This document shows positions 8,645 through 16,917 of a stretch of 64,000 nt of DNA, in pieces. A program made the translations under genes and the position numbers. This DNA is from an uncultured Bacteroidales bacterium (GTDB lineage Bacteria > Bacteroidota > Bacteroidia > Bacteroidales > P3). Within the stretch, counting starts at the first letter, position 1. The number at the start of each line of letters is the position of its first letter. The notes beneath the pieces are model-generated. The model was not told the DNA's origin and did not search any database. It was given only the letters and a program-made list of their open reading frames with translations. The stretch spans positions 62,001 through 126,000 of the forward strand of contig CALUHO010000001.1 in the NCBI GenBank assembly GCA_944320465.1, written 5' to 3'.

Positions 8645-10224
8645 TATCCGTTATGGCAAGCCGTTTTCTTGATGTTGTCAATGTTATAGTAAAGGCCGCA
8701 ATTCTCCTTGCGTTCCATCGACATTTTGATGATCAGATAACCTACATTGATCAAATTCCTCAATTCGGCCAATTTCACCGAGTGGACCGACTTGTTGTAG
8801 AGGTCCTCGGTTTCCTTGTAGATGATGTCCATGCGGTCGAAAGCCCGTTTGAGGCGGAGGTTGGAGCGGACAATGCCCACATAGCTCGACATGATGGTCT
8901 GCACCTCTTTCAGGCTTTGGGTAATCAGGATCATTTCCTCGTTGAACACCATGCCTTCATCGTTCCAGTCCGGCACTTCCTCGCAGAAATCAATATGGGA
9001 TACCTGGCTGATGGCGTGTTGGGAAGCGCGGTGGGAGAATACCAAGGCTTCCAGCAGGGAGTTCGATGCCAAGCGGTTGGCACCGTGCAGGCCGGTGCAG
9101 GAGCATTCGCCGGAAGCGTACAGGTGCTTGATGCTGGTGCAGGCGTTGCTGTCCACCACGATGCCGCCGCAGCTGTAATGCGCCACGGGGACTACCGGCA
9201 GCAGGTCTTTGGTGATGTCGATGCCGATGGAGAGGCATTTGGCGTAAATGGTGGGGAAATGGTGGAAGATTTCTTCTTTGGAGATAGGGCGGCAATCCAA
9301 GAACACATGGTCGTCGCCGGTGATTTTCATTTCGTTGTCGATAGCGCGGGCTACCACATCGCGGGGAGCCAGTTCCAGGCGCGGGTCGTAGCGGTTCATG
9401 AAGTAGTCGCCCCCGATGGTGCAGAGTTTGGCGCCTGCGCCCCTTACGGCTTCCGAAATCAGGAAGCAGGGCTTTTCGCCGGGATTGTAGAGGCCGGTAG
9501 GGTGGAACTGGATGAATTCCATGTTCGAGACCTTGCCTTTGGCTCGGTAAACCATCGCCACGCCGTCGCCGGTGGCTACTACCGGGTTGGTGGTGTTGGT
9601 GTAGACGTTGCCGTTGCCGCCGGTAGCCAGCATCGTGGTCTTTGCCAAGATGGTCTCTATTTTATTGGTATTGGGGTTGAGCACGTAGGCTCCGAAACAT
9701 TCGATGTCGGGCGTGCGGCGGGTCACTTCCACGCCGAGGTGGTGCTGGGTAATCAGGTCTATCGCGAAATAGCCTTCCAAGAGTTCGATGTCGGGGTGTT
9801 CGCGGACGGCTTTCAGCAGGGCGCGTTCTATTTCGGCTCCGGTCTGATCCTTGTGGTGCAGGATGCGGTGCGCGGAATGCCCGCCTTCCCGGCCTAATTC
9901 GAATTCCCCGCTTTGCTTGCGGTCGAACTCGGTTCCCCAGGCGATAAGCTCGTTGATGCGGTCGTTCGATTCCTCAATCGTGAAGCGGACCACGTTTTCG
10001 TCGCAGAGTCCGTCTCCGGCCACCAAGGTGTCGTGGATATGTTTTTCGTGCGAATCCAAGGCATCCATCACGGTGGCGATGCCTCCTTGGGCGAAGGCGG
10101 TGGATGTTTCATCGGCCTTGGATTTGGTAATGATGCAGACGCTGCCTTTGGAAGCCACTTTCAAGGCATAGCTCAGACCGGCGATACCGGTTCCGATGAT
10201 CAGGAAATCAACATGTTTCTTCAT
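8644..10224 (-). CDS. nadB: L-aspartate oxidase
   Basis: NadB is the FAD enzyme that oxidises L-aspartate to iminoaspartate, the first step of de novo NAD synthesis. The 526-residue product starts MKKHVDFLIIGTGIAGLSYA, an N-terminal dinucleotide-binding loop, and carries AFAQGGIATVMDALDSHEKH, REGGHSAHRILH (active site), IQFHPTGLY and a flavin-binding ECSCTGLHGANRLASNSLLE. The start at 10224 is fixed by the glycine-rich loop; the open frame extends a further 90 codons upstream with no similarity. No nadA or nadC partner is adjacent. Confidence 0.96.
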   Translation of the reverse strand: MKKHVDFLIIGTGIAGLSYALKVASKGSVCIITKSKADETSTAFAQGGIATVMDALDSHEKHIHDTLVAGDGLCDENVVRFTIEESNDRINELIAWGTEFDRKQSGEFELGREGGHSAHRILHHKDQTGAEIERALLKAVREHPDIELLEGYFAIDLITQHHLGVEVTRRTPDIECFGAYVLNPNTNKIETILAKTTMLATGGNGNVYTNTTNPVVATGDGVAMVYRAKGKVSNMEFIQFHPTGLYNPGEKPCFLISEAVRGAGAKLCTIGGDYFMNRYDPRLELAPRDVVARAIDNEMKITGDDHVFLDCRPISKEEIFHHFPTIYAKCLSIGIDITKDLLPVVPVAHYSCGGIVVDSNACTSIKHLYASGECSCTGLHGANRLASNSLLEALVFSHRASQHAISQVSHIDFCEEVPDWNDEGMVFNEEMILITQSLKEVQTIMSSYVGIVRSNLRLKRAFDRMDIIYKETEDLYNKSVHSVKLAELRNLINVGYLIIKMSMERKENCGLYYNIDNIKKTACHNG

Positions 10225-10600
10225 ACCGTTTTGTTTTATCGGGATGCCCGGGGGCTTCAATGCCTTTTGGCGGCGGAATCTCCGGCACTCTCTTTCCTTT
10301 GGGATTGGGTTCTGTATCCGCTTTGCGGCCTTTCCCCGGCAAAAACGCTGCTTTCCCAGAGGGAAAACCGCCTCGGTTTGGATTTTGGAACCGGCTTTGG
10401 AGGATTCCCTCGGCCTTTGGCGGCATGGCCTGCGGCATGAGTTGCCTGGGCTTTCTGCGTTCTTGCCTGTTAACCAAAGCGCGAAGATACTCAAAACTTC
10501 CGTAATCTTTCTTTTGGCGAGTTCTATAGCCCGATTTTAATAGAATCTTTCTTTGGATTATTCTCCACTCCTCTTGCGGGCGGGTCTGGCTGGAGAAGGC
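10225..10600. other. Intergenic region upstream of nadB, no gene seen
   Basis: This GC-rich stretch lies between the divergent nadB and the S74/T9SS protein gene. Open frames cross it on both strands but none has family similarity, a plausible start or a ribosome site. A weak minus-strand -7-like word (TATCTTCG) sits near 10482-10490 and could drive nadB. Confidence 0.4.
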
Positions 10601-10631
10601 TTGTCAGATTCAATAAAAAAAACTACCTTTG
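10601..10631 (+). promoter_or_regulatory. Bacteroidota-type promoter for the S74/T9SS gene
   Basis: TTG at 10601-10603 and TACCTTTG at 10624-10631 are separated by 20 bases, matching the TTTG-N19-21-TAnnTTTG promoter form of this phylum. The ATG of the next gene lies about 85 bases downstream. Confidence 0.65.
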
Positions 10632-10715
10632 TCCAGATTCGTCCACTGATTATCCAACAAAAAAGAGGTTTTATTCAAGATAAATAGCATTTCAAACAAC
10701 TAAAAATTTCAAGGT

Positions 10716-11924
10716 ATGAAAGCAAAGAGACTTTTTTTGACCATGGGCATGGCCTTGTGTGGCGGCATCGCGGCAGCCCAGATTACTATCCGAACAGACG
10801 GGGTGAACATTGGTGGCGGCTTGGACGTTGGCAGCAGCAAGATAATTATGACGAGGCCTTTGTCCATCACGGACTTGTCGTTGAGCAATGCCGATTTCGG
10901 GAGCATGACGGTAAGCCCGCAAGGGGTGGAAATCCTGAAGCCGGTGGAGATTTGGCCTTATACTTTACAGCAGACGGATGGTCAAGGCTTGAGCCTAGGT
11001 TACGGGACATACGGGTTGAAACACGGGCTTTCCGGCGTGGCTTCGCAGCCGCAATCCGCTCCGGGAGTCGATGTGAATCCCGGCTTTGGGTTCGAAGGAG
11101 CGGCAGCCTATTTGCAGCCGCTGACCCACCTTGGGGTGGATTTGGGTTCGGCCAGCACTCGTTTCCGTTACCTGTACGTGAAAGAGGTGCGGGCTACAGG
11201 GAGCAGCTACGTCTCGGACGAGCGGTACAAGGAGAACGTCCGAGGTTTGGGGGCTTCGACACCCTTGCTGGAAAATCTTCGTCCGGTGAGTTTCGACTTC
11301 AAAGCCGATGGCCAGACGGGGGACACGACGGGGCTGAAAGGGAAGGTGGGCTTCATTGCGCAGGAAGTGCGGGAAGTGATGCCGGGCTTGGTGGGATACA
11401 TTCCGGAAGCGGACATGTACACGCTCAACTACGTGGGGATGATACCGTATTTGGTCAAAGCATTTCAGGAGGAGAGGCGGGAAGTGAGGGAATTGCAGGA
11501 AGAGAACCGGAATTTGGCACAGGAGGTGGAGGATTTGCGGGAAGAATTGGATGCAATGAAAGTGATGCTGGAGGCGGTGCAGGCGGCCTTGCAGCCGGGG
11601 ACGAAAGCAGCGCAAGGGTCAGCATCCAACGAGGGTTCTGACGACAAGTCAGGACAGTCGGGATGCAAGCTGTATCAGAACCAGCCCAACCCCTTCACGG
11701 AGACAACCGTGATCCGCTACGAGTTGCCGCAGGGAACGAGGGGAGCAAGCTTGCAGGTGTTCGATATGCAAGGCAGGCGGGTCATGGAAAAGGCTTTGCC
11801 GCAGGGCGTGGAAGCCGGGCAGACGGAGATAGCGGGGAACACCCTACAGCCGGGCATGTATACCTATTCTTTGGTGGTGGAAGGCAGAGTGATGGACAGC
11901 AGGAAAATGGTCGTAACCGAATAA
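10716..11924 (+). CDS. Exported protein with S74 intramolecular chaperone domain and T9SS sorting domain
   Basis: The 402-residue product has a signal peptide (MKAKRLFLTMGMALCGGIAAAQ). A Gly-rich beta region follows (22-160) with repeated short motifs, as in trimeric fibres. Residues 167-255 form a peptidase S74-type chaperone domain: the auto-cleavage site SDERYKENV (Ser167, Lys172) and VGFIAQEVREVMP are hallmarks of phage tail-spike and endosialidase chaperones. Residues 250-292 are a charged coiled coil, as usual behind S74 domains. Residues 318-402 are a type IX C-terminal signal (LYQNQPNPFTETTVIRYELP ... GMYTYSL). In phage, S74 trims itself off after trimer folding; here such cleavage would remove the sorting signal unless it is lost or delayed. 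Confidence 0.85.
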   Translation: MKAKRLFLTMGMALCGGIAAAQITIRTDGVNIGGGLDVGSSKIIMTRPLSITDLSLSNADFGSMTVSPQGVEILKPVEIWPYTLQQTDGQGLSLGYGTYGLKHGLSGVASQPQSAPGVDVNPGFGFEGAAAYLQPLTHLGVDLGSASTRFRYLYVKEVRATGSSYVSDERYKENVRGLGASTPLLENLRPVSFDFKADGQTGDTTGLKGKVGFIAQEVREVMPGLVGYIPEADMYTLNYVGMIPYLVKAFQEERREVRELQEENRNLAQEVEDLREELDAMKVMLEAVQAALQPGTKAAQGSASNEGSDDKSGQSGCKLYQNQPNPFTETTVIRYELPQGTRGASLQVFDMQGRRVMEKALPQGVEAGQTEIAGNTLQPGMYTYSLVVEGRVMDSRKMVVTE

Positions 11925-11937
11925 AATATAGAAAGTC

Positions 11938-13758
11938 ATGAAGAGAGGATTTGTTGAAAAGACTGTATGGTGGATTGTGTTCTTTTTATATGTTGGCAGT
12001 GGATATTCCCAAAGAATTGTCAACAGTACAGAGACATCTGTTGCGATTAGCTTTGATCTTCCATCCTATACGCTAGTAACCAGCGAAATTTCGGAAATAA
12101 TTGCGGATTATTATCCGGGAGAATACAAAACAGTCCTTGTGTCTGATGAAGATTATGGTCAGGTGGCTGATCCGGGGTTTCCAGCAGTTCCGCAATTGAC
12201 ATTCTATGTTAGGATACCATTTAATGCGGTGAATGTACAGGTGTCTATGGAAAATGCGCAAGTGGAATCCCGGTCTTTGCCTGTAGGGGTATATATAGAG
12301 CCGTATGTGGACTATGGAGCAGATGGTGTGGAAGGGGATTTCCTAGAGGTAAACTATTACCAAAATGCAGCAACGCCATACACGCTTCCTTTTTATGAGT
12401 TGTCTGAACCTTTCGAAGTCATGGGAGAGAAAGCAGTGAGTTTGACTGTGATTCCTTTTCAGTATTTGCCCCGGACTGGAGCCATTCAAATATTGGAACA
12501 GGCCGAATTTCAATTGTCGTGGTCTCTTTCTGGTGCAGTTAAGGCAGATGTAAAGGTGAGTCCTGCACGAAAATCGTTTCTGTCAGAAGAACTTTTGAAC
12601 TATAATCCGCCTAAAGAAAATGTTTCGGATAAGCTGTTGATTGTGACTGCACCGATTTATGAGTCTGGTTTGTCTCTTTTCTCTCAATACAAGCAAAACA
12701 TAGGGATGGATGTACAAACCGTATCGACCGATGTGATAGGAAAAACTGTGGAGAATATACGTAATTACGTTGAAGATGTGAATCCGGATTATGTATTGTT
12801 GGTTGGATCTGTAAATGATATTCCATATACAAGCGGGAATCCGAGTTCGGAAGATATGGATAATCCGATAACGGATCAAGAATATAGGCGGTGGAGTGGG
12901 AATGATAAGATTTATGGAGACGTGTATCTTGGGCGATGGCCAGTGACAAGTACGCAGGAGTTAGCTTTCATTATCAATAAAACTATCAAGACAGAGTGTG
13001 AGATTGGTCTTTGGCCAAAGAGGGCAGTTTTTTTGGCAGGCTTTGATGATAGAGACCATATGGAGAATGCTTTTAGGAAAGGTCATGATAAAGCTATACA
13101 AAAGGGATTTTCTACAGAGGATTTCCGGTGTGACAAATATTATCAGTCTCCTTATACCAGTATTGATGCATTGAAAAATAATTATCCTTTTTGGTTTGTG
13201 TATAGTGGACATGGAAGTCTGACAAGTTTGGCATACGGGAATGGTAGTAGTTTCAGATATAGCGATTGGAAAAGCGAGAATGTGTACCCCTTTGTATTCT
13301 CGTTTGCGTGCAAAACAGGAAATTACAGTAATCCCGCTTATTTGGCCTGTGCTCCAACAAAAGCACATGTGGGGCCGTCTATTTATTTTGGATCAAGTGT
13401 AAATACTCTAAAAAATAGTGATTTGGCAATAGAGGAAAAAGTGTTAGGGTCTTCTTTTGGAGAACAGACCATAGGGGCTATAGTCACTCATGGTATGACC
13501 AAGTATCGAAAGCGATTATGGTCACGTATGGCATTGAAACGAACGAGAAGGTACATGAAGTCTTATAATCTGATTGGAGATCCAAGTTTGTTGAAAAACG
13601 GATTACCCTCTATGGTGAATGACTACATATTTTCTCAGAAATTGGAAGCTGTGTCGGGTATTGATTTGATGTATGAAGCTTCTCGGACTATGATTATTAA
13701 CCAGGGGGTTTCTTTATCATCCAATGCGGCATTGCTATTTCGAGCGGGACATCCATGA
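11938..13758 (+). CDS. Gingipain-type C25 cysteine peptidase
   Basis: The 606-residue product has a signal sequence (WWIVFFLYVGSGYSQ), a propeptide-like beta region (26 to about 215), then a C25 catalytic fold starting at DKLLIVTAPIYESG and DYVLLVGSVNDIP. The catalytic pair is visible as His425 in VYSGHGSLTS and Cys458 in FVFSFACKTGNYS; YNLIGDPSLL follows, typical of C25 enzymes. It is likely secreted through the type IX system. The frame ends early with AALLFRAGHP, and the beta-repeat tail continues in the next frame (13755-13943), so a one-base loss near 13750 has probably truncated it. Base composition is clearly AT-richer than the flanking genes, suggesting transfer. It starts 13 bp after the previous stop. 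Confidence 0.85.
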   Translation: MKRGFVEKTVWWIVFFLYVGSGYSQRIVNSTETSVAISFDLPSYTLVTSEISEIIADYYPGEYKTVLVSDEDYGQVADPGFPAVPQLTFYVRIPFNAVNVQVSMENAQVESRSLPVGVYIEPYVDYGADGVEGDFLEVNYYQNAATPYTLPFYELSEPFEVMGEKAVSLTVIPFQYLPRTGAIQILEQAEFQLSWSLSGAVKADVKVSPARKSFLSEELLNYNPPKENVSDKLLIVTAPIYESGLSLFSQYKQNIGMDVQTVSTDVIGKTVENIRNYVEDVNPDYVLLVGSVNDIPYTSGNPSSEDMDNPITDQEYRRWSGNDKIYGDVYLGRWPVTSTQELAFIINKTIKTECEIGLWPKRAVFLAGFDDRDHMENAFRKGHDKAIQKGFSTEDFRCDKYYQSPYTSIDALKNNYPFWFVYSGHGSLTSLAYGNGSSFRYSDWKSENVYPFVFSFACKTGNYSNPAYLACAPTKAHVGPSIYFGSSVNTLKNSDLAIEEKVLGSSFGEQTIGAIVTHGMTKYRKRLWSRMALKRTRRYMKSYNLIGDPSLLKNGLPSMVNDYIFSQKLEAVSGIDLMYEASRTMIINQGVSLSSNAALLFRAGHP

Positions 13759-13943
13759 CTGTTTCTGGTAATATTGCTGGAACATTTTCTTCTTTGTTGA
13801 AGTTAGAGGCAAAACAGGTGTTTTTGACTAATGCCAAAGTTGAAGCAGGGACTAATATGGAGGTAAAAGCTAACGAAACTATTGTGTTGCAGCCAGGTAC
13901 AGAAATATCGGCTGGGTCTAATATTATTTTAAAAGTTGAGTGA
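13755..13943 (+). pseudogene. Frameshifted C-terminal tail of the C25 peptidase
   Basis: This 62-codon frame overlaps the end of the peptidase by four bases. It reads as a repetitive beta-coil (LEAKQVFLTNAKVEAGTNM, then VLQPGTEISAGSNIILKVE). The same repeat pattern begins in the peptidase frame just before its stop (INQGVSLSSNAALLFRAG), so restoring one base near 13750 would join them as RAGTSMTVSG and give a protein of about 668 residues. This short three-coil type of tail is common at the ends of secreted Bacteroidota proteins. Independent translation by ATGA coupling is possible but less likely. Confidence 0.6.
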
Positions 13944-14572
13944 GTATGATTTTGAAGGATTTTTTGACAGGATTGTTTTCATTGTTTATCGCCATGGTGG
14001 CGGTCGGCTGTTCCCGCCCGTGTCCGGGCTATCCGAGGGATGTGGAAGGGATTATGCCGGTCGGGGAGCAGGGACGGGAGTTGGTCTATGTCAATGGGGG
14101 CAAGGAGGTCGAGATGCATTGCGGCATCGTGGACTATACAGACAAGTACGGCATTCGTACTAATTCCAAGTGCGCCTGCGATGTGACCGCATCCGTGGCA
14201 GTGGAAGGGAACGATGCTGGCGACATCCTGTATGTGAACCGTTTCGTCATGGGGCCGGGGGAGGATTTGCCTGCTTCCTGCGAAGTGACAGTATGCTTGA
14301 GTGACTTCATGGGAATCGACTACCAATGGTCATGGTTGGCATTCTCCAATCAGGACGGCTTGTCCGTTGCGTCATGGGGTGAAGCCGGCGGGCGTTCATG
14401 CACTTTGCTCGGGCATTGGTCTGCGGCAAACGGACAGGATTACGAGGATGTCTACCGGGTGGAGGATGCCGAAGCTCCCTGCGTGCTGTATGTGGCCGTG
14501 GGCAAAGGTATCTTGCAGATGGAGTTTGCTGATGGGAACACTTGGTGCCTGGCAGATTCCGGGGCTTTGTGA
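13940..14572 (+). CDS. Unknown lipoprotein, N-terminal part before an in-frame TGA
   Basis: A lipoprotein signal is clear: hydrophobic FSLFIAMVAVG then Cys (lipobox VAVGC). Starts at GTG 13940, which overlaps the preceding TGA, or ATG 13946 are both possible. The mature region is rich in Cys, Trp and acidic residues (CGIVDYTDKYG, CACDVTASVAVEG, WSWLAFSNQDG) and looks like beta-sandwich surface protein; no family is recognised. The frame ends at TGA 14570-14572 but stays open for another 108 codons, so this is probably the larger part of an interrupted gene of about 318 residues. Confidence 0.6.
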   Translation: MSMILKDFLTGLFSLFIAMVAVGCSRPCPGYPRDVEGIMPVGEQGRELVYVNGGKEVEMHCGIVDYTDKYGIRTNSKCACDVTASVAVEGNDAGDILYVNRFVMGPGEDLPASCEVTVCLSDFMGIDYQWSWLAFSNQDGLSVASWGEAGGRSCTLLGHWSAANGQDYEDVYRVEDAEAPCVLYVAVGKGILQMEFADGNTWCLADSGAL

Positions 14573-14896
14573 TTGGACGGAGAGCCTCTATGCGGTGCGG
14601 ATATGGTCTCAACACAGATTTCTCCGGAGTTCTTGCAAGGGGGTATGGACGGAGACACGCCTGGTTTTTACTATTTCCCTGAATGGAAATCGGTGAATAG
14701 ACGGGTATATAGCCGTGTCTTGAAGCATGTGCTTCCCGAGACTATGTATGGCCTTTTCGATACGATATACCTTGCCGACCGCAAGGGCATGGTTCAATTG
14801 GTGTCGGAGACGCAGGGCGAGATTTGCTACTTGGTACCGCCCGAGGAAGATGAACCGGGTGCAAACGATGTTTTGCCAGCAAAGGGGGATTTGTGA
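14573..14896 (+). pseudogene. In-frame continuation of the lipoprotein gene after TGA
   Basis: This stretch is in the same frame as the lipoprotein and directly follows its TGA. It reads naturally as a continuation (LDGEPLCGADMVSTQISPEF, then FYYFPEWKSVNRRVYSRVL and LFDTIYLADRKGMVQLVSE). A TGG instead of TGA would give GALWLDGEP. As a separate gene it would need the ATG at 14603, which has no obvious ribosome site. TGA is the normal stop of many neighbouring genes, so a nonsense mutation or sequence error is likelier than recoding. Confidence 0.5.
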
Positions 14897-14982
14897 TTGA
14901 GCTTGTAGGGGGCTGTGGGGCATGATGGCGATTCTTTCGGCGGCAATGTTCAAGATACGGTCAGGACATTTGCCTTCCCGGA

Positions 14983-15015
14983 TTTGCAAGCGAGTTAACA
15001 AAAAGTTACTTTTGC
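14983..15015 (+). promoter_or_regulatory. Bacteroidota-type promoter for prs
   Basis: TTTG at 14983-14986 and TACTTTTG at 15008-15015, with 21 bases between, match the phylum consensus. The prs ATG is 50 bases downstream. Confidence 0.65.
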
Positions 15016-15064
15016 AGGCGGATTCGGGGTGGAACCGAATCGTAAACAATTAAAAACTACAGTG

Positions 15065-16009
15065 ATGGAAAACAAAGCGCAAGTCAAGATTTTTTCCTGC
15101 CGGGCCACTCGTTATCTGGCCGACAAGATTGCCAAGGAATACGGTGCTCCGCTGGGATCATCGGATGTGGCTATTTTCTCGGATGGGGAATTCAGGCCAT
15201 CTTACGAAGAGAACATTCGTGGAAACGATGTCTTCATTGTCCAATCCACTTTCCAGCCCACCGACAATCTTTTCGAGCTGCTGTTGATGATCGATGCCGC
15301 CAAGCGGGCATCGGCGCGGAAAATCATCGCTGTGATTCCTTATTTCGGCTATGCGCGTCAGGATCGCAAGGACAAGCCCCGCGTGCCTATCACATCCAAG
15401 TTGGTGGCTAACTTGTTGACGACGGCCGGGGTTTCCCGTATCATCACGATCGACCTCCATGCCGACCAGATCCAGGGTTTCTTTGAAACTCCGGTGGATC
15501 ACCTCTATGCTTCATCTTTGTTCGTGCCCCATTTGCGTGCAATGAACATGGATAACCTGATGTTCGCTTCGCCCGATACCGGAGGTACCCGCCGGGCCAG
15601 CATGTACGCCAAGATTTTCAATACGGGTTTTGCCATTTGCTACAAGCAGCGCAGCAAACCCAATGTGGTTGACCAAATGCAGTTGATCGGGGATGTGGAA
15701 GGCAAGAACGTGGTGTTGATGGACGATATCCTGGATACCGGCAACACCATCATGAAGGCGGCCGACCTGATTTTGTCGCATGGGGCCAAGAGCGTCCGCG
15801 CCATTGTTACCCACCCGGTATTGTCGGGCAACGCGATCGACCGGATTGAAAAATCGAACCTGACCGAGTTGATTGTCAGCGATACGATTCCTCTTTCGCG
15901 GCCTTCGGACAAGATTACGGTCATTTCCACGGCCAAGCTGCTGGCGGAAGTGATTCGCCGTGTGGAAGCTTACGAGAGCATTTCGAATTTGTATAGCTTC
16001 CAGAATTAG
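15065..16009 (+). CDS. prs: Ribose-phosphate pyrophosphokinase
   Basis: Prs transfers pyrophosphate from ATP to ribose 5-phosphate, making PRPP for purine, pyrimidine, NAD, His and Trp synthesis. The 314-residue product is of normal length and carries the ATP-site FSDGEF, the divalent-metal-binding DLHADQIQGFF and the PRPP loop VVLMDDILDTGNTI. The start MENKAQVKIFS at 15065 is chosen because family similarity begins at KIFSCRATRYLA; the frame is open 12 codons upstream. rplY follows after 145 bp. Confidence 0.97.
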   Translation: MENKAQVKIFSCRATRYLADKIAKEYGAPLGSSDVAIFSDGEFRPSYEENIRGNDVFIVQSTFQPTDNLFELLLMIDAAKRASARKIIAVIPYFGYARQDRKDKPRVPITSKLVANLLTTAGVSRIITIDLHADQIQGFFETPVDHLYASSLFVPHLRAMNMDNLMFASPDTGGTRRASMYAKIFNTGFAICYKQRSKPNVVDQMQLIGDVEGKNVVLMDDILDTGNTIMKAADLILSHGAKSVRAIVTHPVLSGNAIDRIEKSNLTELIVSDTIPLSRPSDKITVISTAKLLAEVIRRVEAYESISNLYSFQN

Positions 16010-16154
16010 CATACCTTTGCGCCCGCTTATGAAAATGGGCAAGCTGCTCCGTTACAAGCCTTGCATCTTACCCGTTTTGATAAGCGGGATGCTTTTTAGG
16101 AGGCATAGGGTTTTGAAGCGGAAGATTTTAAATAAACCTTAATATATTCAATCA

Positions 16155-16733
16155 ATGAAAACTGTATCTATTAGCGGTTCTGCACGTCAGAACGTAGGGA
16201 AAAAAGATGCAAGAGACCTCCGTCTGCAAGGCCGGATTCCTTGTGTGGTTTACGGCGGCGAAGAACAGATCATGTTCACGGCTGCTGAAAAGGATCTGAT
16301 CCAATTGTTCAACAAGCCTGAAGTTTGCTTTGTGGACTTGGATATCGACGGAAAGAAAATCAAGGCTGTTCCTCAGGATTCCCAGTTCCACAAGGTTACC
16401 GATGCCCTGTTGCATGTGGATTTCCTGGAACTGCGCGACGACCGTCCTATCCGCATGGCGGTGCCTTTGTTGACAACCGGTAATGCGGCCGGTGTGCTCA
16501 AAGGGGGTAAATTGGTAAAACGTATGCGCCGTCTGCGTCTGCGTGCTTTGCCTGCCAACATGCCGGAAAACATCACGGTAGATGTAACCAATTTGGATAT
16601 CGCTCAGGAAGTGAAGGTGAAAGACCTCTGCAGCGACAAATACCAGATTATGGAAGACATGACAGCGGCCGTTGTTTTGGTTAAGTCCACACGTAACGCA
16701 CAGGCTGCTGCCGCAGCGGCTCCTGCTGAATAA
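16155..16733 (+). CDS. rplY: 50S ribosomal protein L25/general stress protein Ctc
   Basis: The 192-residue product has the long (Ctc/TL5-type) form of L25: the N-terminal 5S rRNA-binding domain (GSARQNVGKKDARDLRLQGR, then IPCVVYGG) and the C-terminal TL5 domain (MPENITVDVTNLDIAQEVKV). The tail is Ala-rich, ending AAAAAAPAE. L25 binds 5S rRNA in the central protuberance of the large subunit. It is next to prs, as in many bacteria, and is followed by an intrinsic terminator. Confidence 0.95.
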   Translation: MKTVSISGSARQNVGKKDARDLRLQGRIPCVVYGGEEQIMFTAAEKDLIQLFNKPEVCFVDLDIDGKKIKAVPQDSQFHKVTDALLHVDFLELRDDRPIRMAVPLLTTGNAAGVLKGGKLVKRMRRLRLRALPANMPENITVDVTNLDIAQEVKVKDLCSDKYQIMEDMTAAVVLVKSTRNAQAAAAAAPAE

Positions 16734-16752
16734 AGTCTTGTTTATTACTATG

Positions 16753-16789
16753 AAAAGCCGGGTTTCCACGAGGAGATCCGGCTTTTTTT
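16753..16789 (+). terminator. Intrinsic terminator of rplY
   Basis: AAAGCCGG and CCGGCTTT pair, extended inward by TTCC/GGAG partial pairing, and are followed by a run of Ts ending at 16789. Confidence 0.85.
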
Positions 16790-16805
16790 ATAGGCTGAGG
16801 GCGGA

Positions 16806-16885
16806 ACTCGTTGGAAAAAATACGGTGAAGGCATGAAAACTCGTTGGAAAAAATGCGGTGAAGGCATGAAAACTCGTTGGAAAAA
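16806..16885. repeat. 33-bp direct tandem repeat, about 2.4 copies
   Basis: Units start at 16806, 16839 and 16872, each beginning ACTCGTTGGAAAAA. The first two are complete and differ at one base (ATACGG versus ATGCGG); the third breaks off at TATTTTTG, a possible -7 element at 16889-16896. The array lies directly upstream of the AAA_14 ATPase gene. Confidence 0.85.
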
Positions 16886-16917
16886 GTGTATTTTTGTTTC
16901 GCTTAACGAATCGGATT

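Noticed and set aside
8653..9897. 414-codon frame opposite nadB
   Set aside because: It is antisense to a clear nadB, has no family similarity and follows from the codon bias of the real gene.
13750..13758. Programmed -1 frameshift in the C25 peptidase
   Set aside because: No X-XXY-YYZ slippery heptamer or following stem is visible; a plain one-base deletion or sequencing error is simpler.
14570..14572. TGA read as tryptophan (alternative genetic code)
   Set aside because: Many intact neighbouring genes, such as metK, pyrC and the P-type ATPase, end in TGA at the expected length.
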